Shown here piece after piece: positions 16,301 through 24,467 of a stretch of 64,000 bases of DNA. Made by a program: the position numbers and the translations under genes. This stretch comes from Paludibacteraceae bacterium (GTDB lineage: Bacteria > Bacteroidota > Bacteroidia > Bacteroidales > Paludibacteraceae), in the NCBI GenBank assembly GCA_017557345.1, contig JAFYZR010000013.1, forward strand, positions 1-64,000. The letters are read 5' to 3'. Every line of letters begins with the position of its first letter. Within the stretch, counting starts at the first letter, position 1. The notes beneath the pieces are model-generated. The model made no database searches and was not told where the DNA came from. It was given only the letters and a program-made list of their open reading frames with translations.

Positions 16301-19300
16301 GCATTCCTTGCCAAGACATGGTATCACTCTCGCAAAGCGTCAGCGGCTCCGAGAAAGAGTACGTAGGTGCTACATGTAAATGGAAAGTATAGTTAGAGTC
16401 GCACTTATGGATAGTCTTGTTGAACTCTGTCGAGTCAATGTCGCGGGCTCTGGAAATATCAATGAATCCATGTGAAATGCCGAATTCGTCTATCCATTCC
16501 AGTTTAGTGTTCACATTATCTTGACATACTGCACCCAAGTCTTGGTGATAATGATATACGGAATCTACATGGAAATGCAGCGTGACAATCATACTGTCGC
16601 AACCTGACTGTTTATTGCGGATGGTATCATTACGGTCAATACTTTGATACAGCCACTGCGCAGGCAAGTATCCTCCGGCACCATTATTGAGATACTTATA
16701 TTCGTATTTACCATCTATGGTGTCTTGACATTGCCTTACATCCAACGTCTCGCGGTAAAGTGTATCTACCGTCAGTTCTAACTTAAAGATAGAGTCGCAA
16801 TTATAAATCTCTGTTCCTCGACGAATCGTACGTTTGTGCAAACCATGAGGTGCTATAAGTACGCTATCATATTTGGTTGCATCATAGGTGCCTCCGTATG
16901 CTGCAAACTGACTTCCGACAAGCAACATTCCCTCCCAGGAAATCGTGTCATGAGCACAAAGTGAGATAGGATCAGTTTGTTCGTAGGAAGGCGGAACAAA
17001 GAGTTTTAGTGTCCAAACGCTATCGCAACCATTGATGGTCTTATAAGTTGAATCGACGTAATAGAATGTGCCGGAAACATTGGTTGGGATAGTCGTTATA
17101 CGTTTTCCGTTTTGCTTGTCCCATAATGTATGTCCTTCATGCCGCAACCACGTAAATGGTTCCTTTTGACAAATGATAGTATCAGTGGTATCCTTATTAT
17201 AAGTCGGCCAATTGAGCAGGTTCAGGATATAAATCGAGTCAAAACCATAACTTGTTTTATATTCATCGGTATATGTGCCGGGTGTGAGAATCTCTATGTC
17301 TGTGCGTGCATAATGATTCGGGTCGGGATCATTGTCATGATGCCATTTGTACGGTGTGTTATCGCAGGTATATTCTGTTATGGTGTCACGGAATGTCGGA
17401 CCTACAGTCAAATTTAACGTATAGATACTATCGCAACCTAAAACAGAAGTATAAGGTTTTGTGAATACATTATGAATATCACCTTCCGGAATAATAACAA
17501 TTTCTGGTTTGTTGCCTGTCTCTGTCAGTTCCGGCTCAAACCATCCCGCAGACAACGTATCTTTATCTACTTTGTTGCCAATATAAATGGTGTGCTGCCA
17601 TTTATACGATTGTTCGTCTGAGATAATCGTGTCTTCGGTATAACGGTAAACACTGTCGATACGTAACTTGAGAATCCAAACACTATCACATCCGCATTTC
17701 CCGTTTTTGTCGCGAACATTACAATTTTTTGTCTTCAGCGAATCAATATACGTATAAACTTCGCCGCTCTTCAAGTTGGTCGGAATGTTATTCGCCGATA
17801 TCCATTTTTTCTGCTGAACATCCCATAATTGTCCGGAAGTGTGTTCGTTCCATACATACCCAACGCCTTGACATACATGATCTTCCGCACTAAACTCATA
17901 AGTCTTGTAAACGTATATGCGGTGTTGAACAACACTATCGCAGCCTAACTTCGTTTTATCTGTATATAGGATAGTCTCTTCGGTCTCAAATGTTTGATTG
18001 GAAGGAATGGAAATGGTAGTAGCATCTGATTCATTGTAAACCGCTTTCTCTCCGCGGAATACATGACCGTAAAAATGCAAGGTATCTTTATCACACATAT
18101 GTCGCTCTGTAATCTCTACAGGCATTACATAGGCAGTATCTACATGTAAATGCAAGGTAAACGTAGAATCGCAACCCCAGTGTCGTGTAACACTATCATC
18201 CGTGAAGGTGAAATCGCCTACTGGCAGATTGTTATAAGAATGTGCACGCCAAGTATAGGTCTCGTTTTGACACATGGTGTGATCTGTAATTTGCAAATGG
18301 CCATAAGATGGATTGACCGTCAAATGCAATTCATAAACACTATCGCATCCATGGCCTTCACATTGTTGGCAGTCAGGATTAAGCAGACTATCTACGTAAA
18401 TAAACTCACCTGCTTCTCTGAGATTGAGCGATGATGCCTGTATCCACTTGTTGTTCTTCTTGTCATATAGCTTGCGATTCTCATGATCTTTCCAAACAAA
18501 CTTAGTGTTGTTTATATCTTGGCAGAAAGTGGAATCTTCTTGCTGGAAGAAAGTGCGATGTACCCAAATCTTCAAATACCGAATAGAATCGCAACCTTCC
18601 TTAACTGTTTGCCCGGACCATGTATCTTCGTATTCCCAAGTTGTCGTGTAATCTGCGCCATTATACGTTCGTGCTGGAGTGTCATCAACATTCCACGTCA
18701 CGGATTTATTATCGCATACATGCAAAGTATCGTAGTACTTGTATGTAGGATTCATGTAAACAATCAACTCATAAACCGAGTCGCGTTCTGGCAAAGTTTT
18801 AGTATTGAGACTGTCGATGATCGTTGTTTTGTGTTTTGTTAGAACGGTATCTGTTGCAGCAGTTGTTCCCGACCATTTGTTGCCTCTAAAAGTGATAGGC
18901 CTGTCTGGTCGTAGATTCCAGTTGTATACTTCTCTTTCGTTATCGCATATCTTGAATGTATCGGACTGGAAGAATGTCTCGTGGTATTTGATATGCAACT
19001 CATAAATCGAGTCGCATCCTTCAAATGTCGGATATTTGCTGTTCAACAGACAACCGCAAATCTGGGTTTTGTACTTGACAAAAACAATAGTATCAAATGT
19101 CCCTTCCGGAATAACATGATCGTCTGGTTGAATATCATCCGGATGTTGTTCGTGATACTCATGTCCTACATACCGTTCATCGTGATATTCATAGGCTCCG
19201 TTGGACACCAGATTTGTATGATCTACAAATCGGAATGTATCGCAGACAAACAGATACAAAGTATAGGTAGAATCACAACCGTAAATAGTTTCATATTTAC

Positions 19301-21506
19301 GAGTGAAGATATTTTGTCCGTTTTTGGCTTTCCATTCCCAGTTTTGGGTGGTATTTCCCGGAGTCTTGTCACCGATAAACATCGTTTGGCTGGCTTTGGT
19401 GTGATCACGCTTACTCGGTTCATCAACCAACTCCCTACCTCCTTGATGCGGCAGACTGTCATAGAAACATTTGAGCGTATCACCCATACAAATGACGCGA
19501 TAAATCGTATCGTGGTAAATACGCGTCACACGCACCGTTGTCCGCATAGTATCTAAGTCTGGCGCTAATTCGGTACATATCAAGTGAGGACGATGTAAAA
19601 CGGCATGAACTTCATATTCTTTGAAAGGAGAACGGTTGCTCGGTTCTAAAGCCGATTCGTCCGGCAAAATAAACTGATACTCTTTCTTATATAACTTATC
19701 TGTGCTTGTTTGTGCTGCAGGCGTATTATCTGTCCATGACTTAATCTTGTTAGTATTGCTTGGCTCAGAACCATCTGTCACATCGTAAATAGCCCAATCA
19801 ACTTGTGTTACTTGCTTTGATTTAGGTGTCTGCACTTTCCATTGAACAATCGTGCTATCGCATACTTGCGCGGTATCTAAGCGCTCATAGCCTGCTTTCC
19901 ACTCGTTTAACTGACGTTGATACCAACCATTCGGCAAACGTGGTAAATCGTACGATTTCTGTGACATTACAGCTTCTGTGTTTTCAACAAACAAAGAATC
20001 ATAGTTGGTCACTTGAGAAAAACCGAGTGTATAGAACCAACCTTGAGCGTGTGTCAAACCGTAAACCATTCCCACAAAACCTTCGCCTTCTGTTTCTATG
20101 GAATGATAATGAGATGTCGGATTGGTAATCTCTATATGCGCATAACTCATCGTCGGCTCGCCTTTAAAAGCCTTGAAACCGGAAACGGTTGCGCCGTCTA
20201 TTTTGATTTTACCCGTATCTGCTGTTTTGGTAACTACATAAACATAGAAATATTGTGGAGGTTTTTTACCGGAAAGCAACTGAGGATCCAAATCATGAGT
20301 GTAGAAATTCATCGCTTTTACTTTGTGTTGCCAAGCCGGTAACATGGCATTTGCCGGATCACCAACATTAACTCGAATCCTGTCTGCTCCTGTTCCTACT
20401 ATCTTTTGGTTAATGGCTGCACTCGTTGTGTAATCATAGAAAATAACGGGCTTAGATGTGTGGATAACAGCCTCTGTAAAAATATCTTTGTCTAAAACAG
20501 AAGGATCGATGGATTCGCCGGCGTTTAGCGTTACTGTCTCATTGATATTTGTATCCGCATCCTTGTCGTATGTTTGGATGGAAACAGTTGTTCCATCATA
20601 GCCGGCGGTGATTCGATAATTGTTTTCTACTGTGTTGGCTAAATAACTTAAATAGAAATCGCTTCCCCATTGCGTTATTGGCAAACTTTGTTCCATCGCA
20701 AAGTCCATGGTGTACGATTCGTCAACAGGAAAACTTGTTTGTTGGTTGCCGTTAAATACCGCAATAGGTTTGTTGGCGCATAAGCGGCTACCACTCAAAT
20801 CGACATTAAAATCATCACCGACATGTTGCTTGGAAGCCACTAAATAGGCATCTCCTTTGTTGAGAGTAACGGTAAATGCTCCTGATTTGTTGCCAAAAGT
20901 AGTGAAACTCGGGGTGATAACTATTTCTGTATTATCTTCGGTTGCTACGATTGAAAACTCTGTGGAATAAGCATCATTTGGGCTAGTTTGTATAAAATAT
21001 TCCTTGCCTAACAAATCCGTCGGAATAACAAGCGATGCGTCACGAGAAGAACCACCCGCTTCTCCATTTCGGCTATAACTGTAACATGAGAAATACTTAG
21101 ATCTATCTGTAGCATACACATGAACTCCCTTATACCCGGTTGTTTCACTTTGCCACAAATATATCTTATTGTACAAGGATTTGTTTAGGTCGTAAATTAC
21201 GGTTTGGTTTGCGCCGACGGATAGTGTTTGAACAACGGTACCATCTATTTCCACATTAACGGATACGTCTTCACGTGCGGATACGGCAATCTTTAATTCA
21301 AACAGAACTCCTTCGTTAACAGGATTGGATGGATCGAACATATTATTGTTCATAAAAGTCATCCAGTAGTCGTTGCCTTCCGTTGTGCCGAATGAAGTAG
21401 CAGTACCTATCCAATTAGGATCAGAACTCGTCAGATTGACCGCTCCTGTCCATTGTGACAAGAGTAGTAAAACTACCATCAATCCTATGTTGCGAATCTG
21501 TTTCAA
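13350..21506 (-). CDS. giant secreted repeat adhesin (2718 aa)
   Basis: Predicted exported surface protein. TTG 21506 is the best start: it gives a basic n-region and hydrophobic core (KQIRNIGLMVVLLLLSQWTGA), and no in-frame ATG precedes it. Residues about 40-510 resemble the IgGFc-binding N-terminal domain. The central part, about residues 560-2450, has about 25 repeats of 55-110 residues. Each has a Cys-initiated strand (CxNxxYxW), variable loops, and a closing GCDSIYxLxLxVxPTY motif. The last 100 residues are Ig-like with a pattern close to type IX sorting domains (GAYRVSATDGN, then AIEGMYIFQLWSN). Many paired cysteines suggest a disulfide-rich rod. An adhesin role is inferred. It overlaps the barrel gene, and its 5' end carries an element shared with trigger factor. 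Confidence 0.8.
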   Translation of the reverse strand: MKQIRNIGLMVVLLLLSQWTGAVNLTSSDPNWIGTATSFGTTEGNDYWMTFMNNNMFDPSNPVNEGVLFELKIAVSAREDVSVNVEIDGTVVQTLSVGANQTVIYDLNKSLYNKIYLWQSETTGYKGVHVYATDRSKYFSCYSYSRNGEAGGSSRDASLVIPTDLLGKEYFIQTSPNDAYSTEFSIVATEDNTEIVITPSFTTFGNKSGAFTVTLNKGDAYLVASKQHVGDDFNVDLSGSRLCANKPIAVFNGNQQTSFPVDESYTMDFAMEQSLPITQWGSDFYLSYLANTVENNYRITAGYDGTTVSIQTYDKDADTNINETVTLNAGESIDPSVLDKDIFTEAVIHTSKPVIFYDYTTSAAINQKIVGTGADRIRVNVGDPANAMLPAWQHKVKAMNFYTHDLDPQLLSGKKPPQYFYVYVVTKTADTGKIKIDGATVSGFKAFKGEPTMSYAHIEITNPTSHYHSIETEGEGFVGMVYGLTHAQGWFYTLGFSQVTNYDSLFVENTEAVMSQKSYDLPRLPNGWYQRQLNEWKAGYERLDTAQVCDSTIVQWKVQTPKSKQVTQVDWAIYDVTDGSEPSNTNKIKSWTDNTPAAQTSTDKLYKKEYQFILPDESALEPSNRSPFKEYEVHAVLHRPHLICTELAPDLDTMRTTVRVTRIYHDTIYRVICMGDTLKCFYDSLPHQGGRELVDEPSKRDHTKASQTMFIGDKTPGNTTQNWEWKAKNGQNIFTRKYETIYGCDSTYTLYLFVCDTFRFVDHTNLVSNGAYEYHDERYVGHEYHEQHPDDIQPDDHVIPEGTFDTIVFVKYKTQICGCLLNSKYPTFEGCDSIYELHIKYHETFFQSDTFKICDNEREVYNWNLRPDRPITFRGNKWSGTTAATDTVLTKHKTTIIDSLNTKTLPERDSVYELIVYMNPTYKYYDTLHVCDNKSVTWNVDDTPARTYNGADYTTTWEYEDTWSGQTVKEGCDSIRYLKIWVHRTFFQQEDSTFCQDINNTKFVWKDHENRKLYDKKNNKWIQASSLNLREAGEFIYVDSLLNPDCQQCEGHGCDSVYELHLTVNPSYGHLQITDHTMCQNETYTWRAHSYNNLPVGDFTFTDDSVTRHWGCDSTFTLHLHVDTAYVMPVEITERHMCDKDTLHFYGHVFRGEKAVYNESDATTISIPSNQTFETEETILYTDKTKLGCDSVVQHRIYVYKTYEFSAEDHVCQGVGYVWNEHTSGQLWDVQQKKWISANNIPTNLKSGEVYTYIDSLKTKNCNVRDKNGKCGCDSVWILKLRIDSVYRYTEDTIISDEQSYKWQHTIYIGNKVDKDTLSAGWFEPELTETGNKPEIVIIPEGDIHNVFTKPYTSVLGCDSIYTLNLTVGPTFRDTITEYTCDNTPYKWHHDNDPDPNHYARTDIEILTPGTYTDEYKTSYGFDSIYILNLLNWPTYNKDTTDTIICQKEPFTWLRHEGHTLWDKQNGKRITTIPTNVSGTFYYVDSTYKTINGCDSVWTLKLFVPPSYEQTDPISLCAHDTISWEGMLLVGSQFAAYGGTYDATKYDSVLIAPHGLHKRTIRRGTEIYNCDSIFKLELTVDTLYRETLDVRQCQDTIDGKYEYKYLNNGAGGYLPAQWLYQSIDRNDTIRNKQSGCDSMIVTLHFHVDSVYHYHQDLGAVCQDNVNTKLEWIDEFGISHGFIDISRARDIDSTEFNKTIHKCDSNYTFHLHVAPTYSFSEPLTLCESDTMSWQGMLLVGGEFGAYGGTYDASQYDSVLVAPAGKYERTIRRGTAIYNCDSIYHMTLTVKPIYRVTDIRRVCQSPGGTYHYDNADIYLPAEHLSDSIKRTDTLTASNGCDSIVGLMFYVDSVYHYHQDLPKVCQDTVNTKMEWIDEFGISHGFIDISRARDIDSIEPNKTVHECDSNYTFHLHVAPIYRFDSIYSICDNERIKWQGKWYCGEKYEARSADDIVLKAGSRATQDTIYCDTVRYVTVEDCDSTYLLQLHVYPTFDDTVRVHVCDNEDKHTYVFKDTQGNEFTHYVPFAPTPSVEFVTKPDIDTLFTYTLKTIHGCDSVVTVHLTIHPTYFFESEDKVCFGVERLWHGQVINASGIYYAPYQTVHNGCDSIYKLEFYVKPYLTVPIFDYVCDNHVYYHRDTIWSKDGEMAVIEDTVWHPGSAIPDPEKRPYIEVKYYGADGCDSIAFQYHLTVCKTYRFDAQTDALCSGDTFYSEAYDHAWSAWAIEYDVDTFVVPYDTLFIDSLLTVMGCDSVFNLQAHVYPAYRHTDYDTICSNEPYDWRKHHLTDMIPGLNIIRDSFQTVDGCDSIYELQLMVNAHFFNEEHIKLCADDSIDWHGLHIAGLEPQPDEYLFWDSLHTQLGCDSVYHLYVLALDTTMEVNYDTICIGDTLHVLDHIYTIAGDYKDTTLNVDGCHHFIYTHLAVIPPTVPTIWADTMCSQDQAFELHYTYTSHDPLSFSLYYDSLGHEMGFEDMIDVPITEYTDPMVITVPIPLRDDDRTKYPRPDVYHFTLVLDNGFCQRPMEDCVNDSTFIMSYPAWLIEQHYMDVIALLSEKYNGGYTWTDYQWYKGDSMLVGQTKPYLHIPTGLELGASYYVRLKRPNEEQDFQTCPITIGAPKVDPYAPTMGYLSVSPTCVPTGHPFVNILSHSPEKEATGAYRVSATDGNLIQEGYFQADVTQVELPAIEGMYIFQLWSNDTPEEPYRAIKVIVKQQCPTCDISSF
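15778..16568. repeat. 201-codon internal duplication in the giant adhesin gene
   Basis: DNA at 15778-15965 matches 16381-16568 with a constant offset of 603 bp and no indels. Long identical stretches remain, for example around the codons for EWIDEFGISHGFIDISRARD. The duplicated unit spans about three GCDS repeats, and the rest of the 603-bp period is clearly related at protein level. This is a recent duplication compared with the other, highly diverged repeats. Confidence 0.85.
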
Positions 21507-21512
21507 AAAACC

Positions 21513-21613
21513 AAAATGTTCAATTTTACCACCTCTCGGTGTTTCATCGGTATTATGTCGAGGTTTTGACCTATGAAAAACCCCTAAAAATCAGCCAAAA
21601 ATGTTCTATTTTT
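21513..21613 (-). promoter_or_regulatory. two-copy 5' element, copy A (upstream of the giant adhesin)
   Basis: This copy shares with 35022-35111 a 17-bp block (21513-21529, aaaatgttcaattttac) and a 36-bp block (21547-21582). Between the blocks are 17 variable bases, the same number in both copies. A third similar block (aaaaatgttc) follows at 21597. It starts 7 bp upstream of the TTG start codon. No normal -33/-7 promoter is visible here, so the element may hold a different promoter or an RNA signal. The 21507-21605 gap contains nothing else. Confidence 0.7.
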
Positions 21614-22670
21614 CCTCAATCCCTTGTGCCGAATAAATCTTCTCGCCGCGGATTATCAGCAATCGTCCCTCACGCAAAATCTTCTGAATACTGATTTCTG
21701 ATTCCGGCATACTTCCAATCCCCGTATAGAGCGGATCCGGATTTTCTTGGAAAAACAAGCGCACAGCATAACAACGAAGTTGTTTCGGACAGGTTAAGGT
21801 CACGCTTTTAGCATTTATATTGCGAATAACCAATGCCGGCAAGCCTTCCATATCATAGTCTGAATTCGTCAGATATTCAATCGTAGCAGTCTCTGGCTCA
21901 CATGTTGCATTAAATGCCTTCCGAACAAATCCATCAATCTCAATTCCCTTAATATTCTCCGTTGCCGTAAAAGTAATGGAATGATCAGCATTGCAATTGA
22001 AAAAAGCAGGACGTATATTACCGGTTGTAATTGCTTGGTCTATCGTTCCTTTGTCGCAATATACTAATATGTTATTGTCGATAAATGCATATTCTTTTTG
22101 CGAAATAAAGGTATCAGGAACATTTACCGTTGTTGGCTCAGCATAAATATAATTATCAATTAAGTCTTCTTCCGTTGGTAACGGTTTAGGATCTTGTGGA
22201 ATCTCGTCTTCTGGATTAATAGGGTCACCATTAATAACTATTTTTCTAATAACACGTTGTTTGCCTATCTCTGAACCAATAGTAAAAGAAACTTCGTCAG
22301 CATCGCCTGTCCATTTGTCTACTACTGGATCATTATATGCTGTGGAAACACCTCCAGAAACCAAATTTCCGGTAGAGCAGGTAAAAGTCGTTGCATATGT
22401 TTGATCTGCTTTTGTAAATACAATTTGAATGTTTTTTAAACCCTCTCCGTATATAGAAATCGTATTTTGTGGGTATAAACGCATTTCTGGACCATGAGAA
22501 GCATATCGATAAAAATAAGGATTATGACCTCCTCCATTGTCATAAAGCATCACATAAATGTCATCAATCTCTTGAATAACATCGTCATCACAAGTAAACG
22601 TAAATACCGTTTCTGCGAACGCGCCAAAAACAAAGCACAACGCTAATAAAATAGTGTAGAATCTTCTCAT
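21606..22670 (-). CDS. secreted protein with short C-terminal sorting-like tag
   Basis: A 354-residue exported protein of unknown function. Signal peptide MRRFYTILLALCFVFGAFA, then beta-rich sequence without a recognised catalytic motif (TFTCDDDVIQEIDDIYVML, YAEPTTVNVPDTFISQKEY, SVTLTCPKQLRCYAVRLFF). It contains an acidic Pro-rich linker near residue 150-170. The last residues (IQKILREGRLLIIRGEKIYS, then AQGIEEK) belong to a motif shared with three other secreted proteins in the window and resemble the first half of a type IX sorting domain. It has its own promoter, and the giant adhesin gene follows downstream. Confidence 0.75.
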   Translation of the reverse strand: MRRFYTILLALCFVFGAFAETVFTFTCDDDVIQEIDDIYVMLYDNGGGHNPYFYRYASHGPEMRLYPQNTISIYGEGLKNIQIVFTKADQTYATTFTCSTGNLVSGGVSTAYNDPVVDKWTGDADEVSFTIGSEIGKQRVIRKIVINGDPINPEDEIPQDPKPLPTEEDLIDNYIYAEPTTVNVPDTFISQKEYAFIDNNILVYCDKGTIDQAITTGNIRPAFFNCNADHSITFTATENIKGIEIDGFVRKAFNATCEPETATIEYLTNSDYDMEGLPALVIRNINAKSVTLTCPKQLRCYAVRLFFQENPDPLYTGIGSMPESEISIQKILREGRLLIIRGEKIYSAQGIEEK

Positions 22671-22697
22671 GCTACTTTAAAAAACATAAAATTCGTG

Positions 22698-22729
22698 CAA
22701 ATGTACAACTTTTTTTGCATATATGCAAA
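22698..22729 (-). promoter_or_regulatory. sigA promoter for the tagged secreted protein
   Basis: TTTG (22729-22726), 20-bp spacer, TACATTTG (22705-22698). Transcription would begin near 22694, about 24 nt before ATG 22670. Confidence 0.85.
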
Positions 22730-22731
22730 TA

Positions 22732-23793
22732 TTAGTTTGTTTTTTGCACGTTTTTCCACGTTTTTGCCCAAAAGAAGCAGAAAATAATGAGAATTGCGTA
22801 ATAAATAGCGACCATCCAACCATTCACATGTGCAGAAACAGTACTGCCCAGAAGACTTTCTATCCATTCAACCGAATGATTCATTAGCCATGCTAATGCC
22901 CAGGTCGCTTTGCTGAAAAATATGCCTATGCCGCAACCGCCCAACGCAATACTTACCAACCCGCAAGGAACCAGCAAAGTAGCAAGAGGTAATACAATCA
23001 AATTCGTTAGCAGAAAATAAGTGCTCACTTGTCCGAAATAATACATCGTAATCGGCAAAGTCCCTAATTGCGCCGCAATTGAAATAATAATAGTTCCGAC
23101 AATAAAATCGAAAAACCGTCCCCTAAAAGTATAGTTCCACTCTTTTCGGTGTAAATAAAGTTCCATTTGTTTGGCAAATAGAACAATAGCAAAAGTTGCC
23201 GCAAAACTCAACTGAAAACTAACACTCCATAAATCTTGCGGTTTAACCAGTAATATCAGCACAGCTGCTGCGGCTATCGTATTTAGGCTGATAGCTTGAC
23301 GGTAGAACATACAGCCAACTTCAAAAACCGTCACCATCACTACTGCGCGAACAACCGAAGGTGTCATGCCTGTTAACCAGGCATAGCCCCACATCGCAGC
23401 AATAAGTATCAGACTTAAAAGTCCACGGCCTAACCAATTCTCGTACAGCGGTTTAAAGCGTCCGCCAAGCGTCAATAACCATAGTAAAACGCCATAAATG
23501 ATACCTGTGTGCAAACCGCTTACCGCCAAAACATGTGCCGCACCGGATGCTTGAAAATGCCTACGAAGTTCCTTTCCTAATTCTTCTTTGTAACCTAAAG
23601 TCAAAGCGCCTACTGTTGCCAATTCATCGCCACTCAAACCGCCATCTGCCAATCGTTGGTACAATCGTTCTTGCATCGCGTTGGGCGCTTTCTTTGGACT
23701 GTAACGAGGTGGCGCTTCTACAAAAAACAATATTGCCGCCACCAAAGGCAGCAGCAATACAATCATCGGATAGGCTCTTATTCTCTGTAGCAT
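22732..23793 (-). CDS. comEC: minimal ComEC/Rec2-type DNA-uptake channel protein
   Basis: Polytopic inner-membrane protein carrying the competence domain that forms the DNA channel in natural transformation. Diagnostic motif HVLAVSGLHTGI near residue 90, preceded by GALTLGYKEELGKELRRHF and followed by 8-9 membrane helices with LTGMTPSVVRAVVMV and FQLSFAATFAIV. At 353 residues it is about half the family's usual length. The N-terminal OB-fold domain (DUF4131) and any C-terminal lactamase-like domain are absent; a single N-terminal helix leads straight into the competence domain. The start ATG 23793 lies in an 11-bp tandem array next to rpe. Confidence 0.88.
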   Translation of the reverse strand: MLQRIRAYPMIVLLLPLVAAILFFVEAPPRYSPKKAPNAMQERLYQRLADGGLSGDELATVGALTLGYKEELGKELRRHFQASGAAHVLAVSGLHTGIIYGVLLWLLTLGGRFKPLYENWLGRGLLSLILIAAMWGYAWLTGMTPSVVRAVVMVTVFEVGCMFYRQAISLNTIAAAAVLILLVKPQDLWSVSFQLSFAATFAIVLFAKQMELYLHRKEWNYTFRGRFFDFIVGTIIISIAAQLGTLPITMYYFGQVSTYFLLTNLIVLPLATLLVPCGLVSIALGGCGIGIFFSKATWALAWLMNHSVEWIESLLGSTVSAHVNGWMVAIYYAILIIFCFFWAKTWKNVQKTN

Positions 23794-23824
23794 TACCTTA
23801 TCGTTACCTTATCATTACCTGGTC
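23792..23824. repeat. 11-bp tandem repeat, 3 copies, at the comEC start
   Basis: Plus-strand units attaccttatc, gttaccttatc and attacctggtc. On the minus strand each unit reads AAGGTAATG or AAGGTAACG, so the array repeats the comEC start codon and its upstream bases. It fills the space between the rpe stop and the comEC start. Confidence 0.8.
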
Positions 23825-24467
23825 ATCTTTTCATTTTTCGAATGGCCTCTTCAGGATCTTTTGCGCCAAATACCGCACTTCCAGCTACCAAAACATCAGC
23901 GCCTGCGGCGAAAAGTCCTGCGGCATTTTCCGTATTCACACCGCCATCTATCTCTATTAGCGTTTTTAAGCCGCGTTTATCGATTTCTTCGCGGATAAAA
24001 CGGATCTTATCCATTGTCTCTGGAATGAATTTTTGACCTCCAAAACCGGCAAAAACGGACATCAGCAAAACCATATCTACTTTGTCCAGATAAGGCACAA
24101 GGCGTTTTACGTCAATATCGGGATTAATCGTCAGACAAGTTCGAACGCCTTTCGCTTTAATCAGATCCAAGATAGGCAACGGATCATCAACTGCCTCCAA
24201 ATGAAAACCAACAGACCATGCTCCGGCATCGCAGAAACGCTCAACATATTTCTCCGGATGAACAATCATCAAATGCACATCCAGCGGCTTTGTGCAATAC
24301 TTGCGCATAGGTTCCATCACAGGAAAACCAAACGAGATATTCGGCACAAAAACGCCGTCCATCACATCGATATGCAGCCAGTCTGCATCGCTGCGGTTTA
24401 TCATCTGTAAGTCTTGTTCCAAATGGCCGAAATCAGCCGATAGAACAGAAGGAGCAATCAGTTTCAT
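23823..24467 (-). CDS. rpe: ribulose-phosphate 3-epimerase
   Basis: Interconverts ribulose-5-phosphate and xylulose-5-phosphate in the pentose phosphate pathway. The 214-residue TIM barrel shows the family motifs: IAPSVLSADFGHLEQDL, WLHIDVMDGVFVPNISFG, DVHLMIVHPEKYV, FHLEAVDD, VLLMSVFAGFGGQKFIPE (metal and phosphate site) and LIEIDGGVNTENAA near the C-terminus. Its ATG overlaps the stop of the response regulator gene by 4 bp (ATGA). Confidence 0.97.
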   Translation of the reverse strand: MKLIAPSVLSADFGHLEQDLQMINRSDADWLHIDVMDGVFVPNISFGFPVMEPMRKYCTKPLDVHLMIVHPEKYVERFCDAGAWSVGFHLEAVDDPLPILDLIKAKGVRTCLTINPDIDVKRLVPYLDKVDMVLLMSVFAGFGGQKFIPETMDKIRFIREEIDKRGLKTLIEIDGGVNTENAAGLFAAGADVLVAGSAVFGAKDPEEAIRKMKR

